The translations under genes were made by a program, and so were the position numbers. DNA of 64,000 nucleotides, from the NCBI RefSeq assembly GCF_002858865.1, contig NZ_PJRR01000016.1, positions 186,001 through 250,000 on the forward strand, read 5' to 3'. The notes under the pieces are model-generated. The model was not told the origin of the DNA. It saw only the letters and a list, made by a program, of their open reading frames with translations, and made no database searches. Shown in pieces: positions 26,587-35,034 of the stretch (positions within the stretch are counted from its first letter, which is position 1; each line of letters opens with the position of its first letter). Source of the stretch: Caulobacter vibrioides. GTDB lineage: Bacteria; Pseudomonadota; Alphaproteobacteria; Caulobacterales; Caulobacteraceae.

Positions 26587-27387
26587 CTACGCCGCCCGCA
26601 GACGTTCCAGGATCTGCGGGTGGAGGTCCTGGTTGCTGGCCAGGATCGACTTGCCCTGCACGACGTCGTGGTCGTTCTCGTCGATCGTGGTGATCTTGCC
26701 GCCCGACTCCTGGATCATCAGCACGCCGGCCGCGACGTCCCAGCTGTTGAGGTTGCGCTCCCAGAAGGCGTCGAAACGACCCGCGGCGACCCAGGCCAGG
26801 TCCAGCGAGGCCGCGCCGAAGCGACGGACGCCGGCGACCTTCTGACTGACCTGGTGCAGCTCCTTCAGGAACTGGCCGTGGCCCGGCTTGCCGGCGAACG
26901 GCACGCCGGTGGCGAGGATCGCCTCGTCCAGGTGGCGGCGGGCGGCGACGCGCAGGCGCTTTTCGGCGCCCAGGAAGGCGCCCTTGCCCTTTTCGACCCA
27001 GAACAGGTCGTTGGTGATGGGGTTGTAGGTGACGCCGGCGACGATGCCTTCGCCCTCGCGCTGCAAGGCGATGTTCACCGCAAAGTGCGGGATGGCGTGC
27101 ATGAAGTTGGTGGTGCCGTCCAGCGGGTCGACGATCCAGGTGTGGGTCTTGTCGGTGCCTTCGACCATGCCGCGCTCTTCGCCCAGGAAGCCGTAGCCGG
27201 GACGGGCCTTGGTCAGCAGTTCGAACAGGGTCTGTTCGGCCTTGATGTCGGCGTTGGTGACGAAGTCCGCCGCGCCCTTCTTGGAGACCTGCAGTTCGGT
27301 GACTTCGCCGAAGTCACGAGCCAGGCCACGGGCGGCCTTCCGAGCCGCTTCGATCATCACGTTCAGCAGGGCGGAGGGCGTAGGCAC
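26587..27387 (-). CDS. suhB: Inositol monophosphatase family protein SuhB
   Basis: About 266 residues of the Mg-dependent IMPase superfamily. Metal ligands lie in GEERG (Glu) and WIVDPLDGTTNF (Asp, Asp), with WDVAAGVLMIQESGG near the C-terminus. It dephosphorylates inositol-1-phosphate and, as SuhB, also acts in rRNA transcription antitermination. The start is GTG (PTPSALLNVMIEAARKAAR), with GAGG about 11 bases upstream; the longer frame is a spurious upstream extension. Confidence 0.9.
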   Translation of the reverse strand: MPTPSALLNVMIEAARKAARGLARDFGEVTELQVSKKGAADFVTNADIKAEQTLFELLTKARPGYGFLGEERGMVEGTDKTHTWIVDPLDGTTNFMHAIPHFAVNIALQREGEGIVAGVTYNPITNDLFWVEKGKGAFLGAEKRLRVAARRHLDEAILATGVPFAGKPGHGQFLKELHQVSQKVAGVRRFGAASLDLAWVAAGRFDAFWERNLNSWDVAAGVLMIQESGGKITTIDENDHDVVQGKSILASNQDLHPQILERLRAA

Positions 27388-27559
27388 GGGCGGGCTATCC
27401 TCAAGAAGCCGTCGACGCCCGCCGGAAAGTCCGGCGGCGGAGCGGTAGGTCGACGGTGTGAAAGAACGGGCGCGGAACCTAGTCGTCCACAGGCGCGAAG
27501 GCAAGTCGCCGTTGATTCAACAGGCTTAACGGTCCGCCCCAGGAAATCTTCGTCCGCCG

Positions 27560-27586
27560 TGTCACATCGATCCCCCCTTCGTCGTC
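27560..27586 (+). promoter_or_regulatory. ECF41-type promoter (TGTCACA-N16-CGTC)
   Basis: An exact match to the published ECF41 consensus: TGTCACA at 27560-27566, 16 bases, then CGTC at 27583-27586. It lies 30 bp upstream of the first gene of an operon whose third gene is an ECF41 sigma factor, so the circuit is probably autoregulated. Spacing was counted base by base. Confidence 0.75.
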
Positions 27587-27615
27587 TGTATCCCATATCG
27601 GCTGGAGGCACGGCG

Positions 27616-28014
27616 ATGAGACGCAGTTTCGCAATAGGGTTGACGGTCCTTTTCCTGGGAAATGGCGCGGTGATGCTCGCCGCGCCCTACCCTTGGTATC
27701 TGGCCGTGCCGGGCGTGGTTCTCACCGGTCCGTTCAACGATCATTTCGTTCGGGATGTCGGCGCGGCCTATCTGGCCTGCGGCGTCGCCACGGCTCTGGG
27801 CGCCTGGAACCTTCGCCGCCATGCTGGCGCGGTGGTGGTCGCCGCGACGTTCCAAGGGCTTCACGCGATGATCCATCTGGTCACGCCCTTCTGCGGCGCA
27901 GGCGCGCCCTGGCCGCTGCTGGCGCGTGATTTCCCCGGCGTGTTTCTGCCGACGGCGGCCACGATCTGGCTCGCCATCGCCGCGTTCCAACCCTCGAAAG
28001 GGGAGCAGAAATGA
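27616..28014 (+). CDS. Small four-helix membrane protein of the ECF41 operon
   Basis: 132 residues. About four hydrophobic segments (near 5-22, 30-45, 50-75 and 98-128). Not recognised beyond a DUF-like membrane protein. GGAGG lies 7 bases before the ATG, and the longer frame beginning at 26455 is not real. The stop overlaps the next start by 4 bp (ATGA), so it is translated with the CxxC protein and likely functions in the same redox or membrane response. Confidence 0.72.
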   Translation: MRRSFAIGLTVLFLGNGAVMLAAPYPWYLAVPGVVLTGPFNDHFVRDVGAAYLACGVATALGAWNLRRHAGAVVVAATFQGLHAMIHLVTPFCGAGAPWPLLARDFPGVFLPTAATIWLAIAAFQPSKGEQK

Positions 28015-28550
28015 TCCGGATGATCCTGGCGACGATGCTCCGGCGCTTCGAGGGGCGCTACGACTATGACGGCGCCTATATGCACGATCTTCTGGCGGCC
28101 AGCCCCAAGGCGTTCTGGGCCTTGCAGAGCGTGCGCACGCTGGCGAGCTATCGTGAGGGGGCGCCGCCGGTGGCCTTGGCCGCCGCCGGCCTAGCCGCCA
28201 CGCTGTCGGAGGATTGTGGGCCGTGCGTGCAGATCGGCGTGCGCATCGCCGAGGAAAACCAGGCGCCTTCCGATGTGCTCAGGGCTGTGCTGGCGGGAGA
28301 TATAGCGGGCATGGGCGCGGACGCCGCGCTCGCCTATCAGTTCGCAAAGGCGTCGCTGGACAAGGATCTGGACCGCGCGGACGCCCTACGCGATGCGGTG
28401 CTCGCGCGCTGGGGGCCGCAAGGGCTGTCGGCGATCGCGCTCGCCATCGCCGCATCGCGGGTCTATCCGACGGTCAAGTACGCGATGGGGCACGGCAAGA
28501 CCTGTTCCCGCGTGCAGGTCGGCGGCGATTTGGTGACGGTTCGGACATGA
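28011..28550 (+). CDS. Carboxymuconolactone decarboxylase/AhpD-like protein
   Basis: 179 residues of the AhpD/CMD helical fold. The redox motif EDCGPCVQIGVRIAEEN (CxxC) sits at about residues 65-80, as in alkylhydroperoxidase-type proteins. ECF41 sigma factors are known to be linked to this class of partner (carboxymuconolactone decarboxylase, oxidoreductase or epimerase), so it is the likely functional output or regulator of the operon. It overlaps both neighbours by 4 bp. Confidence 0.8.
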   Translation: MIRMILATMLRRFEGRYDYDGAYMHDLLAASPKAFWALQSVRTLASYREGAPPVALAAAGLAATLSEDCGPCVQIGVRIAEENQAPSDVLRAVLAGDIAGMGADAALAYQFAKASLDKDLDRADALRDAVLARWGPQGLSAIALAIAASRVYPTVKYAMGHGKTCSRVQVGGDLVTVRT

Positions 28551-29422
28551 CGGTCGCGGAGACCATCTTCGAGACGCGGCGGCGGGCTATGACCGGCCTT
28601 GCGTACCGTATGCTGGGATCGCGCGCCGAGGCCGAGGATGTCGTTCAGGACGCCTGGCTGCGCTGGCGTGGGGTCGATGTCTCTGAGGTCCAGGAACCTG
28701 CGGCCTTCCTCAGCCGGGTGGTCACGCGCCTGGCGCTGGATCGCCTGAAGTCCGCCCGGGCGCGACGCGAGGTATATGTCGGCGAGTGGCTGCCTGAGCC
28801 GGTGGTCGATCCTGATTTCGACGCGGGCCGCGACGCGGATCTATCCGTGGCGTTTCTGCTGGCGCTGGAGCGTCTTACGCCTCTGGAGCGCGCGGCGTTT
28901 CTGCTGCACGACGTTTTCGATACGCCCTTCGCCGAGATCGCCGCCACGCTGGGGCGCAGCGAGACCGCCTGCCGGCGCCTGGCCTCGCGGGCGCGCGAAC
29001 ACGTCCGCCGCGACCGACCGCGACATCAGCCGAGCGTCGATCAGGAGCGTCGCCTGACGGCCGCCTTTTTCGAGGCGGTGATGACGGGCGATGAGGCGGC
29101 GCTTCGCGACCTGCTGGCGCAGGACGTCGTCATGCACGCCGACGGCGGCGGCCTGGCCAGCGCGAACCTGAACCCTGTCCGGGGGCTGGCCAAGGCGGTC
29201 GCCTTGATCCTGGGCGTTCGGCGCAAGTGGCCGCCGCCCTCCGACACCGTGGTCAGGCTGGCGCGCGTCAACGGCCAGCCTGGCTTCGTGCTGGCCGTTG
29301 ACGGCTCTGTTTTCCAGACTGTCGGGCTTGAGGTCGATGCAGGACGGATCGTCGCCGTCTACACCGTTCGCAATCCCGAGAAGCTGGCCCACCTGGATCC
29401 GCAGGCCCTTGGGCTAGGGTAG
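28547..29422 (+). CDS. ECF41-family sigma factor with SnoaL-like C-terminus
   Basis: 291 residues. Sigma2 region (TGLAYRMLGSRAEAEDVVQDAWLRW), linker with the ECF41 hallmark WLPEP (YVGEWLPEPVVDPD), sigma4 HTH (DTPFAEIAATLGRSETACRRLASRAREH) and a C-terminal SnoaL-like extension with DGGGLASANLNPVRG and the end motif RNPEKLAHL, close to the NPDKL signature. In ECF41 proteins this extension regulates the sigma core without a separate anti-sigma factor. It overlaps the previous gene by ATGA. Confidence 0.92.
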   Translation: MTVAETIFETRRRAMTGLAYRMLGSRAEAEDVVQDAWLRWRGVDVSEVQEPAAFLSRVVTRLALDRLKSARARREVYVGEWLPEPVVDPDFDAGRDADLSVAFLLALERLTPLERAAFLLHDVFDTPFAEIAATLGRSETACRRLASRAREHVRRDRPRHQPSVDQERRLTAAFFEAVMTGDEAALRDLLAQDVVMHADGGGLASANLNPVRGLAKAVALILGVRRKWPPPSDTVVRLARVNGQPGFVLAVDGSVFQTVGLEVDAGRIVAVYTVRNPEKLAHLDPQALGLG

Positions 29423-29821
29423 CTCGACCTTGGGAAGGCTCTCCTTGGCCTCGCACAACAGCTTGCCGGCCTTGCCCACGGCGCCGGAGATGTCGTCGAT
29501 CTTGGCTTCCTGGCGCCAGCCCTTGGGCAGGCCCTTTGTGCCGTCGAAGTCCATGCCCAGGTCCATCCATTTGTCCGCCGCGCAGTCGAGCGCGAAGATC
29601 AGAATGGGGCCCTTGGAGGCGGGCCAGTTGCGATAGGGGCCGTTGGCCTTGCCCTCGGCGATACGGGTGACAACAAGCCCGGTCGATTGATCGACCCGGC
29701 TGAAGTCTTCGTCGTAATAGGTCTTGGTCTCGCCGGGAGCCAGTTTCCAGTTCTCCGCGATCGCGGCCGTGGCGAGGGCCAGGATCGGTACGCCAAGCAA
29801 ACACACTACGAGCCGCTTCAT
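29414..29821 (-). CDS. Small secreted protein, possible surface-adhesin-E-like
   Basis: 135 residues with a signal peptide (1-22, ending AAIA). The rest is beta-rich, with two cysteines (FALDCAADKW and LLCEAKES). The pattern vaguely recalls the surface-adhesin E family but not firmly. Convergent with the ECF41 gene, overlapping it by 9 bp. Confidence 0.65.
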   Translation of the reverse strand: MKRLVVCLLGVPILALATAAIAENWKLAPGETKTYYDEDFSRVDQSTGLVVTRIAEGKANGPYRNWPASKGPILIFALDCAADKWMDLGMDFDGTKGLPKGWRQEAKIDDISGAVGKAGKLLCEAKESLPKVELP

Positions 29822-29909
29822 GATCTGCGTCTCCCCCTGCTTTTTTGTTCGCTGAGGCGGACGCTAGGACGATGTGCGGCGCGTCACAAGATACCGTTGT
29901 TATTCGGGA

Positions 29910-30554
29910 CTACTTACGCGCAGCCAGACCCTCGGCGATCGCGGCGTTCAGAGCGGCGACCGCTGCGTCGGGGCCCTGGGCGTACGACCAGACGCCGGCC
30001 GAAACCGCCAGGAAGTCGGCCCCGGCCGTGGCGAGGCCTGAGGCGTTCTCAACGGTGATGCCGCCGATGGCCACACAGGGCGTTTCCATCGTCTCCTGCC
30101 AGATGGTCAGGATGTCGGGCTCGGCCCGGGTCGGCGCGTCCTTGGTGCTCGTCGGGAAAAAGGCGCCGAACGCGACATAGTCGGCGCCGGCCTCGGCGGC
30201 CTCCATCGCCAGGTGTCGGCTGTCGTGGCAGGTGACGCCCACCATCCGATCGCCCATCAGCTTGCGAGCGTCCCTGCACGCCATGTCGGACTGGCCGACA
30301 TGTACGCCGTCGACGGGAAGGCGGGCCGCGAGATCGGGACGATCGTTCAGGATCACCGCGACATCGCGCGCCTGGGCGATCGGGGCCAGCACGTCCACGG
30401 CGGCGGCCACCAGGTCATCCGGGGCGTCCTTCAGCCGGATCTGCAGGGCGGCGACGTCGCCGCCCTCCAGCGCGCGGGCCAGCTGGCGCCCGAAGTCGGC
30501 GAGGTCGGTCAGGGCGGGCGGCGTGATCAGGTAGAGGCGGCAGTCGAGCGTCAT
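29910..30554 (-). CDS. thiE: Thiamine-phosphate synthase
   Basis: 214 residues of the ThiE TIM barrel, joining HMP-PP and THZ-P to form thiamine phosphate. Motifs include [65 protein letters not shown] and [13 protein letters not shown]. No riboswitch is visible upstream. Confidence 0.92.
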   Translation of the reverse strand: MTLDCRLYLITPPALTDLADFGRQLARALEGGDVAALQIRLKDAPDDLVAAAVDVLAPIAQARDVAVILNDRPDLAARLPVDGVHVGQSDMACRDARKLMGDRMVGVTCHDSRHLAMEAAEAGADYVAFGAFFPTSTKDAPTRAEPDILTIWQETMETPCVAIGGITVENASGLATAGADFLAVSAGVWSYAQGPDAAVAALNAAIAEGLAARK

Positions 30555-30647
30555 GCGGTCGCTTTAGGCCAATTCGCCTCGGCATGCGACCTCCAGCCGC
30601 TGCTAACCATAGTGAGAGTCAGTTGCAAAAGCGGTCGCGGTGCGCTA

Positions 30648-30666
30648 GATGAGAATGACACTCAAT
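30648..30666 (+). promoter_or_regulatory. Fur-like box upstream of bfd
   Basis: TGAG-N7-CTCA, embedded in GATGAGAATGACACTCAAT, resembles the 19-bp alphaproteobacterial Fur site. It lies 20 bp before the bfd start. A weaker relative (TGAGAGTCAGTTGCA) lies at about 30613-30627. Both flank the likely promoter. Confidence 0.45.
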
Positions 30667-30685
30667 CGGGTAAGGCGTTCTTTCC

Positions 30686-30871
30686 TTGTACGTCTGCAAC
30701 TGTAACGGCATCCGCGAGCGCGAAGTCCGCGCCGCCATCGACGCTGGCGCTACGCGGCCGGCTGACATCTTCCGTCACAAGGGCTGCCAGGCCCAATGCG
30801 CCAAGTGCGTGTGCGAGATGCGTCAGATGATCCAGGAAAGCCGCGAAGCGCTGGCTTACGCCGCCGAATAA
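30686..30871 (+). CDS. bfd: Bacterioferritin-associated ferredoxin
   Basis: 61 residues with the [2Fe-2S] cysteines in VCNCNGI (two) and CQAQCAKCVCEM (Cys-x3-Cys-x2-Cys region), as in Bfd, which reduces bacterioferritin to release iron. The start is TTG, since homology begins MYVCNCN and no ATG is available; AAGG lies about 10 bases upstream. bfr follows 152 bp downstream. Confidence 0.9.
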   Translation: MYVCNCNGIREREVRAAIDAGATRPADIFRHKGCQAQCAKCVCEMRQMIQESREALAYAAE

Positions 30872-31023
30872 CCCCCCGTCGGGCCACGATTTTCGCGACC
30901 GAGACGCGTTCTCGCGGAATTCCGTGAGACCGCGAAACACTTGCACACATTCAGGTTGAACGCCGTTTCGGCTTGCCCCACGGTCGCCGCCAGTACGAAT
31001 CCTCGACGCCTAAGGAGGCCGCC

Positions 31024-31503
31024 ATGCAGGGCGATCCCAGCATCATCCGACTGCTCAACGCGGTGCTCACCAACGAGCTGACGGCGGTCAACCAGTACTT
31101 CCTGCATGCGCGGATGTACGACAACTGGGGCTTCAAGCGCCTCGGCAAGATCACCTATGATGAATCCATCGGCGAAATGAAACACGCCGATATGCTGATC
31201 AACCGCATCCTGTTCCTGGAGGGGCTGCCCAACCTTCAGGACCTGCACAAGCTGAAGATCGGCGAGACCGTGCCCGAGTGCCTGAACAGCGACCTGCAGG
31301 TCGAGCTGGCGGGGCGCGAGACGCTGATCCCCGGCATCATCCAGTGCGAGCAGGCGCGCGACTATGTCAGCCGCGAACTCCTGCGCGTGATCCTCAGCGA
31401 CACCGAGGAGCATATCGACTTCCTCGAAACCCAGCTGTCGCTGGTGAAGTCGCTGGGCGAAGCCAACTACCTCCAGTCGGCCATGGGCGAGCTACCCGCC
31501 TAA
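31024..31503 (+). CDS. bfr: Bacterioferritin
   Basis: 159 residues, 24-mer iron-storage ferritin with ferroxidase residues E18, E51, H54 and E127 and the haem-ligand Met52. TAAGGAGG, very close to the ideal ribosome-binding site, precedes the ATG. Bfd upstream is the natural reductant. Its end overlaps the convergent GNAT gene by 4 bp. Confidence 0.95.
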   Translation: MQGDPSIIRLLNAVLTNELTAVNQYFLHARMYDNWGFKRLGKITYDESIGEMKHADMLINRILFLEGLPNLQDLHKLKIGETVPECLNSDLQVELAGRETLIPGIIQCEQARDYVSRELLRVILSDTEEHIDFLETQLSLVKSLGEANYLQSAMGELPA

Positions 31504-32021
31504 GGTACTTTTCGGATCATGAAGACGCGGGCGCTTTCGTCGAGGCCCCGAGCCAGGTGCTCGCGTCGAACCTCCGCCAAGGCGGGACCTAGGGCCTCAT
31601 CGTCGAGGTCGACGAAGCCGAGCCTGCGATAGTAGGGCGCGTTCCAGGGGATCTCGCGGAAGGTCGACAGCGTCAGCCCGGAAAGGCCGAGGGCGACGGC
31701 GCGGTCGGCCACAGCATTGATCAGGGTCGCGCCGATCCTGCGGCGCTCGAAGGCCGGCGCCACGTCGATCTGTTCGATATAGAGGCTGTTCTCCAACGGT
31801 CGAAACATCACGAAGCCGGCGGCTTTCGGGCCCTCGCCTGTCTCCACATCCGCGACCAGCAATCTCCCGGACGCCGACCGCTCCGCCAGGCGCTCCAGGG
31901 GCGAGGGATCATCGTCGGCAAGCGCGTCGATCCACCCCACGAACCTTCGCGCGGAAAGCCGCTCGATGGCCTGTACGGCCGGCAGTTCTTCGAAACGGGC
32001 GGGGCGGATCGTGAGGGGCAT
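31500..32021 (-). CDS. GNAT family N-acetyltransferase
   Basis: 173 residues. The acetyl-CoA-binding region is ERRRIGATLINAVADRAVALGLSGLTLSTF (about 90-120) with the later YYRRLGFVDLDDEAL. Substrate is not assignable. Convergent with bfr. Confidence 0.88.
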   Translation of the reverse strand: MPLTIRPARFEELPAVQAIERLSARRFVGWIDALADDDPSPLERLAERSASGRLLVADVETGEGPKAAGFVMFRPLENSLYIEQIDVAPAFERRRIGATLINAVADRAVALGLSGLTLSTFREIPWNAPYYRRLGFVDLDDEALGPALAEVRREHLARGLDESARVFMIRKVP

Positions 32022-32185
32022 GCGCCAGATTTCCCCACTTTCACCGCAAGAGCCAGCCCAAGGCGTGGGCGCGGTCCTTTGCGTCGCGGGCGCTATCCGG
32101 TCATGATACCCTGAAGCGGTCAGAGTGGCCTGGAACCAAGGCCGAGCTGGACTGTTTGAACCTTAGAGTTCACGAGGAGCGTCGC

Positions 32186-32761
32186 ATGCATATCGCCAAC
32201 GGAACCGCGCGGGAACGCGCCCTTGCCGGCCGCGAGGCGTTTGAGCTCGATCATCGCGAACGTCACCATCCGGTTGCGCAGGTGGCGTTTGGCGCGGCCC
32301 TGGCCGGCGGGGCGATCATCGCTGCGATGATCATGGGCCGCCGCCACGAACGGGCCCTCGACGATGAGATGTACGCCGTCGAGTTCGCCGAAATGCACGA
32401 GCCTGTGGCGCATCAGCCGAAGCCGTTGACCAGCCTGCTGCTGCCGCCGCTGTTCATCGCCATGACCTTGTCCGGACTGCGGACCTGGAACGCGCCCTCG
32501 AGCCCGGCCAGGACGCGCGCGCTGACGATCTGGAGCCTGGTGCAGGGCTTCAACGCTCTGTGGCTGGGCCTGGGCGCCAAGCGCGTCGGCGGCCAACTCG
32601 GCGCCGCCACCGCGTCGATGGCGGCCTCGGCGGCCTATGCGCTCGAAGCGCGCAAGGTCGGCGGCGGCACTGCGCCTGACCTGGGATGGTTGGGCGTCGC
32701 CAACGCCCTCACCAGCCAGCTCTGGCGGCGGTCAGTTCCCCGCGGTCCCACCTTGCACTGA
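32186..32761 (+). CDS. Hypothetical membrane protein
   Basis: 191 residues with about four hydrophobic segments (about 30-50, 82-100, 115-132 and 138-155) separated by charged loops. Strong GAGGAG precedes the ATG. A TTG 30 bp upstream is not needed. It is not recognised; a weak resemblance to TspO-like small membrane proteins is not convincing. Confidence 0.62.
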   Translation: MHIANGTARERALAGREAFELDHRERHHPVAQVAFGAALAGGAIIAAMIMGRRHERALDDEMYAVEFAEMHEPVAHQPKPLTSLLLPPLFIAMTLSGLRTWNAPSSPARTRALTIWSLVQGFNALWLGLGAKRVGGQLGAATASMAASAAYALEARKVGGGTAPDLGWLGVANALTSQLWRRSVPRGPTLH

Positions 32762-32771
32762 TCGAGGACGG

Positions 32772-33200
32772 TCAGGTCTGACGGCCGGCGGCGGCTCTGG
32801 CGCCTAACCGACGGAGGCCCTCCAGGACCTCCTGAAGGTTCTCGCTGTCGCCGTGCTGCCGGATGATCTTGAGCGCTCGGATATTGACCCACACCGCTCG
32901 GGAGTCCCAGGCGCCGCGCTCGACCAGGGCGCGGACCATGTCACACAGACTGGCGGCGGACTGCTCCAGCGTCGCCAGTTCGAACATGCCCGCCAGTGAG
33001 CGGATGGTCTCGGCCAGGCGTGCGGCGGTGGCCGCGTCGACGTCCTCGCCGGCGACGATCAGAGCCTCGATCGCCTGATCAATCAATTCCAGGGCCGATC
33101 CGCGATAGGCCTCGGCGTTCGCTTGGGCGCGGACGAGCGCAGTGCGGATATCGATTCCGCCCGGCAGGTCGACGAAGCGTGTCAGGCGGCTGGCGGTCAT
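32772..33200 (-). CDS. Helical partner protein of a response regulator, function unknown
   Basis: 142 residues, all-helical, beginning MTASRLTRFVDLPGGID. A central stretch ALELIDQAIEALIVAGEDVDAATAARLAETIRSLAGMF could be a helical bundle. Its ATG overlaps the stop of the receiver gene by 4 bp (ATGA), so it is translationally coupled to it. It may be a phosphotransfer-like or scaffolding partner, but no catalytic histidine motif is clear. Confidence 0.65.
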   Translation of the reverse strand: MTASRLTRFVDLPGGIDIRTALVRAQANAEAYRGSALELIDQAIEALIVAGEDVDAATAARLAETIRSLAGMFELATLEQSAASLCDMVRALVERGAWDSRAVWVNIRALKIIRQHGDSENLQEVLEGLRRLGARAAAGRQT

Positions 33201-33697
33201 TGGAGAAGCGCCGCTGTCGCGCTCTGGATCGACGCCCGGAGGGGGGTGTCGTCAGTGTCGTCGTCCCCAAGCTCCCCGGAAGCGACATTGGCGAAGACCG
33301 AGGACGTGCTCCAGAGGATGCGATCCAGCAGGGTGTTGGCCGAAAAGGGCTTGGCTACGATGTAGTCGGCCCCCACGCGGCGCGCCTTCTCGATGAGGGG
33401 GCGCGGCGTATGGCCCGTCAACACGATCACGACGGCCGGTGGCGAGCCCGCTGTTTGCTTCCGCCGATGGTCTTCGATCAGGCGAAGGCCCGTGTCCAGG
33501 TCGGGAAACGGGTCCACGATGATCAGGTCGGGGTCAAAGCCGGCGCGGGTCTCCGCCTCCTTGAGACCCCGCCGCTCCAGCTTCCTGAAGCCGAAGCCCA
33601 GGAGAATCTGCGCTGTCAGATCCATGAACCCGGTGTTTTCGTCCACGATCAGGACGCCGGCCTCCTGGAACTTGAACGTGTTTGCTTGCCTGCCCAC
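33197..33697 (-). CDS. Response regulator receiver protein with C-terminal tail
   Basis: 166 residues. Residues 12-125 are a receiver domain with acidic D19-E20, phosphoacceptor D62 in LIIVDPFP, T94 (VLTGHT) and K116 in VAKPFS. A 40-residue tail (LGDDDTDDTPLRASIQSATAALLQ) has no known output domain. The sequence differs from common CheY types, and the receiver is coupled to an unknown helical gene. Confidence 0.85.
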   Translation of the reverse strand: MGRQANTFKFQEAGVLIVDENTGFMDLTAQILLGFGFRKLERRGLKEAETRAGFDPDLIIVDPFPDLDTGLRLIEDHRRKQTAGSPPAVVIVLTGHTPRPLIEKARRVGADYIVAKPFSANTLLDRILWSTSSVFANVASGELGDDDTDDTPLRASIQSATAALLQ

Positions 33698-33820
33698 GTC
33701 GACCTCTGCGGAATGTGAACAACGTTCCGGTAACGGTGATCTGAAGGAGCAAAAACACTCTTAACGGGCATAAAGCCTATTCATTCTAGTGTGGGGCGAA
33801 TTGTCGCAGAGCGGGTGTTT

Positions 33821-34273
33821 TCAGGGCGTTCGCGTCACATGGTCCAGGCTCAGCCTGCCGCCGCCCCGCGCGATCAGGACCAGTAGCAGGCCCGCCCAAG
33901 ACAGGTGCGTCGGCCAGGCGTCGGGATAAACGAACACCTGGATCACGGCGGTCATGCCCAGAAAGGCCAGGGCGGACATCCGGGTGAAGAGACCCAGGAC
34001 CAGCAGGATCGAGAACAGGTGCTCGGAATAGGTGGCGGCGTGAGCGGCCAGATCGGGCGGGATCAACGGCAAGGCGTACTCCGTCTCGAACAGCGCGTAC
34101 GTCCCGTCCGTGATGTGCAGCAAGCCGTCCACCTTGGTTCTGCCGGATTGGAAGAAGATCGCCGCGACACCCAAGCGCGCGACGAGCGCCAGAATGTCTT
34201 CCGGCAGGAGCTTTTCCGCCCCCTTCGCCAACAGGATGAAGGGCGTGCGCCAGGGCGAGACGGGGGAGGTCAT
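33821..34273 (-). CDS. bufD: DoxX family membrane protein (BufD)
   Basis: 150 residues with four hydrophobic segments and the DoxX signature [17 protein letters not shown] (about 32-48). It is the last gene of the buf operon; in C. crescentus a DoxX-like bufD accompanies the bufferin genes. Overlaps bufC by 4 bp. The role is inferred: redox or membrane partner for the exported peptide. Confidence 0.85.
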   Translation of the reverse strand: MTSPVSPWRTPFILLAKGAEKLLPEDILALVARLGVAAIFFQSGRTKVDGLLHITDGTYALFETEYALPLIPPDLAAHAATYSEHLFSILLVLGLFTRMSALAFLGMTAVIQVFVYPDAWPTHLSWAGLLLVLIARGGGRLSLDHVTRTP

Positions 34274-35034
34274 GGTTGCGTTTCCAGGTCCAGGTTGGTG
34301 AAGACGCCATCGGCGATCAGGCTGGCGAAAAGGGTCGCGATCGGCGTTTCACGATCGGCTTCGGCGGCGTGCTCGGCGGCGACGCCCAGGGGCTCACCGT
34401 GTCGAACTGCGCGCAGAAATGCGGCTTCGGCCTCGCCCAAGAGACGGCTTGTGACGCTCCCGGCGCGCCGGATCAGCATCAGGGTCTGCGGCGCCTCACT
34501 CAGCTCAAGCGTCTCATCGCCCGCGCGGGCGGCCAGCCACAGTCCGGGCAAGCCCGCGTCGAAAGTCGCCATCCGCAGGCTGGGGTGAGGATCAAGACGC
34601 GCCGCCGCCAGGGCGCCCGATGAAAGCGATGAAAGGGTCGCCGCCTGCAGATGCGGCGCTTCGGCGGCGAACAGGGCTTCGATCCACAGGCGATCAAGAT
34701 GGGCGACGCCGGCGAGGTAGGGCAGCTCGCCGGCCGGCGGAAAGCGCTCCAGCCAGGACGGGAAGTCCGCGCCATAGTCGAGCAGCGCCGCGTGCGTTGG
34801 CGGTGATTGCTGGGAGAACAGCAGCGCGGCGCCGGTGAACCATTCCTCGCCGACAAGCGCGCGGACTGTCGGGAAGTTCTCGGCCAGCGCGTCGACGCAT
34901 CCCTTGGCGATCGTGTTGCGATAAACGCCGAGACCCCGAGGCGCATCGTGCCCTGCGCACCAGGGCGAAAGGCGCTCGTCCTCGCCCGCGAGAGCGGCGA
35001 CGAAGGCGTCCTGGAAGGCCAGCAACTCAGACAT
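34270..35034 (-). CDS. bufC: BufC/HvfC family (DUF2063) partner of the bufferin oxidase
   Basis: 254 residues of the DUF2063 family, with the N-terminal [26 protein letters not shown] and [34 protein letters not shown]. It is the partner (recognition) protein of the multinuclear iron oxidase. Overlaps bufB by 8 bp. Confidence 0.9.
   Translation of the reverse strand: MSELLAFQDAFVAALAGEDERLSPWCAGHDAPRGLGVYRNTIAKGCVDALAENFPTVRALVGEEWFTGAALLFSQQSPPTHAALLDYGADFPSWLERFPPAGELPYLAGVAHLDRLWIEALFAAEAPHLQAATLSSLSSGALAAARLDPHPSLRMATFDAGLPGLWLAARAGDETLELSEAPQTLMLIRRAGSVTSRLLGEAEAAFLRAVRHGEPLGVAAEHAAEADRETPIATLFASLIADGVFTNLDLETQP

Noticed and set aside
26455..28014. 519-residue ORF spanning suhB antisense and the membrane protein
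   Set aside because: The first three quarters are antisense to suhB; only the final 132 residues from the ATG at 27616, with GGAGG upstream, look like a real protein.
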